This document shows, in pieces, positions 58,312-64,000 of a stretch of 64,000 bases of DNA. The notes under the pieces are model-generated. The model was not told where the DNA came from and did no database searches. It was given only the letters and a program-made list of their open reading frames with translations. Location of the stretch: contig JBCCLH010000011.1 in assembly GCA_039026955.1 (NCBI GenBank), positions 65,207-129,206 of the forward strand, written 5' to 3'. Every line of letters starts with the position of its first letter. Within the stretch, counting starts at the first letter, position 1. The position numbers and the translations under genes are program-made. Origin of the DNA: Kordia sp039026955. Its GTDB lineage: Bacteria > Bacteroidota > Bacteroidia > Flavobacteriales > Flavobacteriaceae.

Positions 58312-60512
58312 TAATAAATCACTGTGGGTTTGATTAATACCGTCAATTTTGATTTAGAATCTTGACGTTTTCTTTTGCTGAAAAGCCACTTGATTACTGG
58401 AATTCTAGCTAAGAATGGCACGCCACTTCCTTCATCTCTTTTTTCTTTGGCTTCAATGCCACCTAAAACCGCAATGTCTTGATCGCGCATTCTGATGATT
58501 GATCGAAATTCTCTAGAGCTGATATCTGGTGGAGCCGCATCGTCAATGCGATTTCCAAACGTAGATTGAATCACAAAAATGTCTAGTGTTACTTGTCCGT
58601 CACCCGAAACAATCGGTTTGATCGAAATTCCAAGTTCTGCATCAATAGGATAGTAATTGGTAATTTCGGAAGTCTGCGGATTGTCGGTTCCGTAAATATT
58701 TCGTTGTGTGACGGCGTAGTACGAAGTTGTTCCGTTAGACAATGTCGCACGATGTCCGTTCAATGTTGAAATTTTTGGTGTAGAGCGAATTTTGATATCG
58801 CCATCTTGTTCCATCGCAGAAATATTCGCGAAAAATTCAGGCACTACTTTTCCCAAGTTGAACGAACCAAATCCATCAAAACCTCCAATGACACGATTCA
58901 CAGTTTCTGCGCCAAGTGTCAGATTGGTTGTTGGAAAAATACCTCCACTCGTTTGTGTAGGTCCGTCACCAATTCCCCAACTGATTCCTGTTTCAACTAC
59001 AGATAATTTACTCACATCAATTAGCATCACTTCGATTAAAATTACAGGAACTGGTTTGTCTATTTTTTCAATAAAATTTCGAAAGCGCTTGACACTCGAA
59101 CTTGGTCCGCTGACATAAAAACTATTCATTTCAAAATCTGCCTGAATCTGTAAATCTGCAATTAAATCAGACGGTAAAATATTGATCAAAGCTTCTGCCT
59201 GACTGTTGTTGTTATTTGCCAATCCATTTCCTTGATTGGCTTGTCCAGCTCTGCTCAAGGTTGCTCTGTTGCCATTTCCACCTGCGAAAGAATCAAACTG
59301 TCCGCCACCGCCAAATCCGGTATTTTGTCCCACGGTGCTTCCTCTTGCTCTCGTCGTATTTCCGTTTCCGCCACTCGGATCTGTTAGTAATTCAATAGAA
59401 CGATGCATGAGAGGAATGATCGAAATTTCACGTAAACTCAATTGGTTTGCCGTTCCAAAAATATACATGTTTCGATCTTTCTTAAAGGTAAAAAATGTCT
59501 GTCCAATAGCTCCGTTTTGGTTGTTTTGATTTCCTCGTGAATTTACATTTGAACGACTATTTTGATTGTTATTATCAACTATTCCATTCACTTGATTACT
59601 CTCAAACATTTTGGTCAATAAATCATCAAAATAAATACGTTTTGAGGTAAAACTCGCACTTCCAGCATTGGTGAGTGGCGTAGAGGTGAATATGTCAATT
59701 TCGAGTGCTGTTCCAATATCATGAATGACGGCATCAATTGGCACATTGGTAAAATCGACTTCTACTATTTTTCGTTGTTTGTCTACCACTTTAAAATCAA
59801 AATTGGACTTTCTTCTTCGGACTTGTGGTTGTTGCGTTCCTCCATTTTCATTGTCAGCCACGGCAGCTTGCACATCATTTTCAAAGATGTAAAAACCATT
59901 GTTGGCTTTTTCCATATACAATTGATTCGCGTACGCCAATTGTTCCATCGCAGTATCAAAAGAAGCATTGTTTACATAAAAAGTGATCAGTTTATTTTCT
60001 ATATCAGATGAGAACACTAGATTTTTTCCCGTTTTGTCCATGATCTTTTTAAAAGCGGTATATAAAGTATCCGATTTGATATCCAAACTCACCCGATCAT
60101 TCTTCATATCGTAGGTCATCGGAATGGTTTTTGGCTGCGCTTTTTCAACTGGCTTTATGTACTTTTTTATGGAGAGAATGTTTCCCGTGAAATCAATCGT
60201 TAATTCGTGTTCTTTACATAGAAAGACTAGCAAATCCGCTACGGTTACATTTGGAAAATTCGTCGCAATTGAGATTCGATTTAGATCTGAAGAAATATTA
60301 AAATTCAACTTATGCACATCTGCAATCCCAAGCAATAAAGTGCTTAAAGTAGCGCCATTAATACTGATGTCTGTTTTTACATTTTCTGTCAGTCCTACAT
60401 TGTCCACTGCAAGCGCTTCCAATTGACTTTTGATGGCTTCAATTCGCGGTGTTTCTTGTGCGAACACTGAGAATTGTATAAAGCAAAGTATGAGTATAAA
60501 TAATTTCTTCAT
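58311..60512 (-). CDS. gspD: T2SS secretin GspD
   Basis: 733 aa, outer-membrane channel. Sec signal MKKLFILILCFIQFSVFAQ. N0/STN-like domains (SINGATLSTLLLGIADVHKL), N1-N3 domains, a low-complexity Gly/Asn insertion at 295-335 and 415-450, then the secretin core: VILIEVMLIDVSKLSVVETG, KIRSTPKISTLNGHRATLSN and DIAVLGGIEAKEKRDEGSGV, ending TVLIKPTVIY. The Gly/Asn-rich linkers are longer than usual. It stands between gspE (3-base gap) and the gspL-like gene. Confidence 0.92.
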   Translation of the reverse strand: MKKLFILILCFIQFSVFAQETPRIEAIKSQLEALAVDNVGLTENVKTDISINGATLSTLLLGIADVHKLNFNISSDLNRISIATNFPNVTVADLLVFLCKEHELTIDFTGNILSIKKYIKPVEKAQPKTIPMTYDMKNDRVSLDIKSDTLYTAFKKIMDKTGKNLVFSSDIENKLITFYVNNASFDTAMEQLAYANQLYMEKANNGFYIFENDVQAAVADNENGGTQQPQVRRRKSNFDFKVVDKQRKIVEVDFTNVPIDAVIHDIGTALEIDIFTSTPLTNAGSASFTSKRIYFDDLLTKMFESNQVNGIVDNNNQNSRSNVNSRGNQNNQNGAIGQTFFTFKKDRNMYIFGTANQLSLREISIIPLMHRSIELLTDPSGGNGNTTRARGSTVGQNTGFGGGGQFDSFAGGNGNRATLSRAGQANQGNGLANNNNSQAEALINILPSDLIADLQIQADFEMNSFYVSGPSSSVKRFRNFIEKIDKPVPVILIEVMLIDVSKLSVVETGISWGIGDGPTQTSGGIFPTTNLTLGAETVNRVIGGFDGFGSFNLGKVVPEFFANISAMEQDGDIKIRSTPKISTLNGHRATLSNGTTSYYAVTQRNIYGTDNPQTSEITNYYPIDAELGISIKPIVSGDGQVTLDIFVIQSTFGNRIDDAAPPDISSREFRSIIRMRDQDIAVLGGIEAKEKRDEGSGVPFLARIPVIKWLFSKRKRQDSKSKLTVLIKPTVIY

Positions 60513-60515
60513 TTT

Positions 60516-61925
60516 CTAGTTTGATAACAAGGCGTAGGCTTCGTCAATAGAGGTTGTTCCATCTCCGATAAGCGCCATGGCATTGTCTTTTAAAGTGTTT
60601 ATATTTTTCGCTTTCAGATAGTCTGAAATGTCTGTTTCATTTTGTTTGATGTGCTGCACCAATTCTGTGTTGATCGGAATGATTTCATAGACTGCTTTTC
60701 TGCCCAAATACCCTGTTTGATAGCAGGCATTGCAGCCCACAGCGACATGATGCGTTTTGATATGTTTTGGCAATTTCACATCTTTTGGTAGTGTAGCCGT
60801 TTCAATCGATTCTTCTTTTTTGCAATGAGGACAAAGCTTTCGAACCAAGCGTTGTGCGACGCTCATATTCAGCGTACTTGCAATTAAAAACGGCGGAATA
60901 TCCATATCAATCAATCGTGAAATGGTTGCCCAGGCAGAATTTGTGTGAATCGTTGATAATACCAAGTGTCCTGTCAATGCGGCACGAATTGCCATGTTGG
61001 CTGTTTTTGCATCGCGAATTTCTCCCACCATGATCACATCTGGATCTTGGCGTAAAAAGGTGCGTAGTGTACTTGAAAAATCGAGTCCAATATTTTCTTT
61101 TAGTTGCACTTGATTGATGCCTTCTAGCGTATATTCTATCGGATCTTCAATCGTCAAAATATTTGTTTCGGAATCATTCAGCAGTTTTAGTGTCGCATAC
61201 AATGTTGTCGTTTTTCCAGAACCTGTCGGGCCAGAAATTAGAATAATCCCATTCGGTTTTTTGATGATTTCTTTGTATGTGTATAATTCATCTTTTGAAA
61301 ATCCCAACTCTTCCAAATTGATATGATTGGCGTCTTTACTTAAGATTCGCAGTACAATTTTTTCACCGTGTAATGTTGGTAGGGAAGAGACACGAATGTC
61401 AAATTCGCCTTGTATATTATTGATCGTAATACGTCCATCTTGCGGCAATCGTTTTTCAGAAATATCTAGTTGCGCTTTGATTTTGATTTTATTGATGATC
61501 ACAGGATATTCATTCGAAGGAATTACATATTGTTCTTTTAGTTTTCCATCTAATCGGAAGCGAATTCTACAGGAATGTTCATACGGTTCAAAGTGAATGT
61601 CACTACTTCCAATATCTTTCGCTGCCATGATAATTTTTTCTAAAAAATCATCTGTGTAGTGTAATGCTTCTGTTTTGTTGCTTGCCGTTTTTCGGAAGTT
61701 CGTTGCTAAGTACTTTTCAATAATTGTATCCGTTTCAAGTTCTAATCGAATTTCTTTATCAAAAACAATCGAAAGTTCTTTTCGCAACGCTTCATCTGTA
61801 GAAATTGACTTAAATGTCAACACCTCATTTTCATTTGCCACAGGAATCACGCGATAGTGATACGCTTGCGAACTGCTGATGAGTTGCTGCAACGAAACAT
61901 CTATGTTAAAGTCTTGTCCTTCCAT
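60516..61925 (-). CDS. gspE: T2SS assembly ATPase GspE
   Basis: 469 aa. Walker A ILISGPTGSGKTTTLYATL, Asp box NILTIEDPIEYTLEGINQVQ, Walker B DPDVIMVGEIRDAKTANMA, His box LTGHLVLSTIHTNSAWATIS, and the zinc finger CPHCKK...GCNACYQTGY. Cytosolic hexamer driving pseudopilus assembly. Short N-terminal domain compared with the Proteobacterial GspE. The stop codon overlaps the peptidase start by one base. Confidence 0.95.
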   Translation of the reverse strand: MEGQDFNIDVSLQQLISSSQAYHYRVIPVANENEVLTFKSISTDEALRKELSIVFDKEIRLELETDTIIEKYLATNFRKTASNKTEALHYTDDFLEKIIMAAKDIGSSDIHFEPYEHSCRIRFRLDGKLKEQYVIPSNEYPVIINKIKIKAQLDISEKRLPQDGRITINNIQGEFDIRVSSLPTLHGEKIVLRILSKDANHINLEELGFSKDELYTYKEIIKKPNGIILISGPTGSGKTTTLYATLKLLNDSETNILTIEDPIEYTLEGINQVQLKENIGLDFSSTLRTFLRQDPDVIMVGEIRDAKTANMAIRAALTGHLVLSTIHTNSAWATISRLIDMDIPPFLIASTLNMSVAQRLVRKLCPHCKKEESIETATLPKDVKLPKHIKTHHVAVGCNACYQTGYLGRKAVYEIIPINTELVQHIKQNETDISDYLKAKNINTLKDNAMALIGDGTTSIDEAYALLSN

Positions 61926-62407
61926 TAGGCATTGTAAATATTAGTTAATAATCCTGTCCAATGCATTGCATAAATTCCTAGAAAAAACAAACTCATATAC
62001 CCAGCGAGTGGTACAGATGCTACTTTCATTGTGGGTTTCAAAACGATATGAATCGCTAAGGAAAGAAGCAATGAAAAGACAAAAAATATGATAAAACTTA
62101 CTATTGGAAAAGCAACACATAATGCGATAAATAATAATGCGTCACCTAATCCAAAAACGTCTTGTAAATTGCTTTTTAGTTTGAGTTTTGCATAGATGTG
62201 AAGTACTAATAGAATCAGCAATATCATTCCAAAATTCACTGTAGCAGTTCGCCAAAATAGTTCAAAGAATGTATTTGTGAAATACAAATATCCAGCAGTA
62301 CAGGCGACTATTGGAAATAGGAACCAGTATACACTTCGGTCTTTGATATCTTGATAAAAAATGCCCATGAGTGACAGGATTAATATGATTTTTGCAGCGA
62401 TGATCAA
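61925..62407 (-). CDS. Prepilin peptidase (A24 family)
   Basis: 160 aa, six membrane spans. Catalytic Asp pair: QDIKDRSVYW near residue 20 and FGLGDALLF (GxGD). The N-terminal methylase domain of longer GspO/PilD is missing, so it only cleaves. It processes the pseudopilins at 50206, 50519 and 62404. It overlaps the GspG gene by 4 bases and gspE by one. Confidence 0.85.
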   Translation of the reverse strand: MIIAAKIILILSLMGIFYQDIKDRSVYWFLFPIVACTAGYLYFTNTFFELFWRTATVNFGMILLILLVLHIYAKLKLKSNLQDVFGLGDALLFIALCVAFPIVSFIIFFVFSLLLSLAIHIVLKPTMKVASVPLAGYMSLFFLGIYAMHWTGLLTNIYNA

Positions 62408-62826
62408 TCTTTTATAATTTCTTTAGGAGTGCCTTTTTCATCGATTTCCCAGACATTACGGATTCCGTCTCCGTCGAAGTCTTCAATAGCTTCTGCTCTT
62501 GCTTTGAATGTCCCAACATCTGCGGCTGTGATTTCATAAGTATAGCGAGCCGTTCCGCCTTTTTGGGTAGTCAGTGGAACTTCAAAGTCAATTTCATTAA
62601 AGTCGTTCGAATAACGCGAGTACAGATAACGATACTGCGTTTGCATTGAATGAATTGCTTTGAGTTGTGTCTGCGCCTCAACCGCTTTTGCTTTGTTTAA
62701 GAATGGCAATAAATTCGGAAGTGCGATGAGCATTAAAATCCCAATAATTGCTAAAACGATGAGGATTTCCTGTAAGTTAAATGCTTTAACTTTATGCTTT
62801 GATACTGCGTGTTTTGTAAGCTTCAT
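62404..62826 (-). CDS. gspG: Major pseudopilin GspG-like
   Basis: 140 aa. Prepilin site KVKA-FNLQEILIVLAIIGIL with Glu at +5, then the long helix (AVEAQTQLKAIHSMQTQYRY) and a C-terminal Ca-binding type loop IEDFDGDGIRNVWEID as found in GspG. First gene of the leftward T2SS operon (gspG, peptidase, gspE, gspD, gspL-like, gspM-like). The 196 bases upstream to 63022 hold its promoter; no other gene is seen there. Confidence 0.85.
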   Translation of the reverse strand: MKLTKHAVSKHKVKAFNLQEILIVLAIIGILMLIALPNLLPFLNKAKAVEAQTQLKAIHSMQTQYRYLYSRYSNDFNEIDFEVPLTTQKGGTARYTYEITAADVGTFKARAEAIEDFDGDGIRNVWEIDEKGTPKEIIKD

Positions 62827-63022
62827 ATATAGTATTTCTGCGTCTATTTTTAAGTTGAATAGGTTGGTTTTCTCAGGGAATATTCTACTTAACTAAAATA
62901 GCGTATGTGAAGCTCATTTTTGTGACGCTTATGTATTTTTTGGGAGAGGTGGAGAGTGAGTGTTTTGTGGGAAATACTATGAGTTTGTCTTTTCTATTCT
63001 TAGTATTTATTAGAGAGATATT

Positions 63023-63403
63023 TTAAAGTTCAATATGATTTCTTTTTTGTTCATGTAAATCCTCATAATAATATATTTTATGATTCTCTTCATCTATACT
63101 ATCAAGAAAAATAATGTCTTTGATAGTGCTTATAAAATCTATTTTATGAGTTTTTAAATTCACTTTAGCTAAGATAAAACCTGATTTACAAAATTTTTTC
63201 ACAAATAGCGGAATATAAATGGAATTTAAATGGAACAACATAGGACCTCCAAAACGATAGTGTGTATTTATAAGAATGTCATCAATCATCAGATTTCCAA
63301 CCTCGGGACCTCCTTGCACTATTTCTTTTAAGTTAATGTAAGAGATCGAATATTTTTTATAGTCTTTCTTGATATCAAAATTTATGGGATTTTCTAGTTT
63401 CAT
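63023..63403 (-). CDS. Hypothetical 126-aa protein near the RHS gene
   Basis: MKLENPINFDIKKDYKKYSI, then strand-rich sequence with GPMLFHLNSIYIPLFVKKFC and KIDFISTIKDIIFLD, ending HEQKRNHIEL. Acidic and basic patches alternate. Small genes after an RHS gene are often immunity proteins, but there is no motif here that proves it. It stands just downstream of a strong terminator. Confidence 0.55.
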   Translation of the reverse strand: MKLENPINFDIKKDYKKYSISYINLKEIVQGGPEVGNLMIDDILINTHYRFGGPMLFHLNSIYIPLFVKKFCKSGFILAKVNLKTHKIDFISTIKDIIFLDSIDEENHKIYYYEDLHEQKRNHIEL

Positions 63404-63430
63404 TTGATTTGTTCAAGTTGTACATAGGAA

Positions 63431-63468
63431 AAAAACAGCAATTGACTATTATGGCAATTGCTGTTTTT
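63431..63468. terminator. Strong bidirectional terminator
   Basis: Perfect 14-bp stem AAAAACAGCAATTG / CAATTGCTGTTTTT around a 10-base loop, with A-run and T-run on the two sides. It ends the transcript of the degraded gene at 63476-63825 before the 126-aa gene. Confidence 0.85.
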
Positions 63469-63475
63469 AAATTAG

Positions 63476-63825
63476 TTAATGGTTCATTTTTAAGAACTTT
63501 TCAATACTACCAATTCTTGTTTTTAAAACTTTATGTTTTTTCATTAAATCTATTAGTGATAAGATGCTATTATTAAACTTTATTTTTTCATCATTATTAC
63601 TCATATATTTCCCATATAGCTCCAGATCCTCCCCAATAATCTATACTATTTATGGATTTAACAAATTCATTCTCATCTTTGGTATTTAATAGATTTGTCA
63701 ACCATTTCTGCTTGCAAATAAAATTCATTTTTTAAAAGAATATACTTTATTGTTTCCAGATTCTTTTGAAACTACTCCTTGTCTGATATTTGTAATTTAT
63801 TCTTTCTTTTTTTTGAAAAGTACAT
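63476..63825 (-). pseudogene. Degraded small gene after the RHS gene (possible immunity gene)
   Basis: Pieces of one protein are found in three frames. From ATG at 63825: MYFSKKRKNKLQISDKE, stop TAG at 63774-63772, then in frame FQKNLETIKYILLKNEFY; next, in another frame, KDENEFVKSINSIDYWGGSG and AIWEIY; then, after an overlap at 63597-63604, MSNNDEKIKFNNSILSLIDL and MKKHKVLKTRIG to the stop at 63476. One stop and two shifts make it a pseudogene. The last two pieces could be read alone as peptides of 43 aa (63597-63728) and 42 aa (63476-63604). Confidence 0.45.
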
Positions 63826-63840
63826 TATGATTAAAATATT

Positions 63841-64000
63841 TTATGTGCTTACAATCTTGTTATTGAACCCTTTCATTTTGAGTCCAAAAGGATAATAATG
63901 ATTCTCCTCTTTGATTTCCGTTGCAGCATCGATTATTCCATCTTCATTCATGTCTTGATACGACAAACGAATGTTTCCTAGATGATCTTTGTATTGATAG
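63841..64000 (-). CDS. RHS-repeat core protein, C-terminal end (partial)
   Basis: The gene enters from beyond the window. It reads YQYKDHLGNIRLSYQDMNED then HYYPFGLKMKGFNN and ends IVST. The motif KDHLGNIRLSY...YYPFGLKMKGFNN is the Bacteroidetes RHS repeat-associated core. Normally the core goes on after this for about 40 residues before the variable toxin. Here it stops 5 residues after the motif, so the toxin end is missing or displaced. Confidence 0.75.
   Translation of the reverse strand, partial: YQYKDHLGNIRLSYQDMNEDGIIDAATEIKEENHYYPFGLKMKGFNNKIVST

Noticed and set aside
1..64000. CRISPR array
   Set aside because: No regularly spaced repeats were found by eye; repeated sequences are att sites, iteron-like repeats and protein-coding repeats (FG-GAP, FN3).

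Overview
The window looks like chromosome from a marine-type Flavobacteriaceae (Bacteroidetes, Kordia-like). The genes are AT-rich and rarely carry Shine-Dalgarno sequences. There are Bacteroidetes-specific families: a T9SS-sorted FG-GAP protein, grasp-with-spasm peptide loci, a Bacteroidetes RHS core and DUF6624 proteins. The species call is inference from family flavour, not from a marker gene.

Layout. 1-3.2 kb is core: the start of a TrmH-family RNA methyltransferase (minus strand), mutS, tRNA-Gly(GCC) and tRNA-Leu(UAA). From 3140 to 45771 lies a genomic island of about 42.6 kb inserted in tRNA-Leu. A 61-bp direct repeat of the tRNA 3' part marks both ends (3140-3200 and 45711-45771), and a tyrosine integrase with an excisionase-like protein sits just inside the right end. 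From 45.8 kb on is core again: two lipoproteins, a type II secretion system (T2SS) in two gene blocks pointing at two beta-helix proteins, and the 3' end of an RHS gene followed by gene debris.

Island content, left to right. (1) A type II CBASS anti-phage operon (CD-NTase, Cap2, Cap3, HNH-SAVED effector) whose CD-NTase carries an in-frame TAA. (2) A helicase-nuclease fusion. (3) A mobilisation block read leftward: relaxase split at an A9G slippery run, MobC-like protein, VirD4-like coupling ATPase, a 49-aa membrane peptide, and a second E1-like/JAB/possible E2-like set unrelated to the CBASS one. (4) A six-gene operon: ABC importer (ATPase, permease, lipoprotein binding protein), methyltransferase, a SLOG-domain protein with a divergent histidine-kinase end, and a response regulator. 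This is the best candidate for an undescribed system. (5) A plasmid-like core: RuvC-like protein, XRE regulator, RepO-like initiator with iteron-like repeats inside its own gene, large serine recombinase and a second VirD4/HerA-like ATPase. (6) A rightward operon with RadC, an orphan Dam-type methylase, a DUF2958 protein and unknowns. (7) Two tandem grasp-with-spasm RiPP loci with three precursor peptides, two ATP-grasp ligases, two SPASM proteins, two tiny coupled proteins and three DUF6624 paralogues. (8) A T9SS FG-GAP protein, small regulators and the integrase.

The island has a relaxase and coupling ATPases but no visible VirB4-type ATPase or mating-pore genes, so it reads as a mobilisable element (IME) rather than a self-transmissible ICE. 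Its cargo is mostly defence, sensing and peptide biosynthesis. The downstream T2SS has a prepilin peptidase, GspG-like pilin, GspE, GspD, GspL/M-like proteins, GspF and minor pseudopilins. The two Sec-signal beta-helix proteins between the blocks lack a T9SS tail and are plausible substrates.
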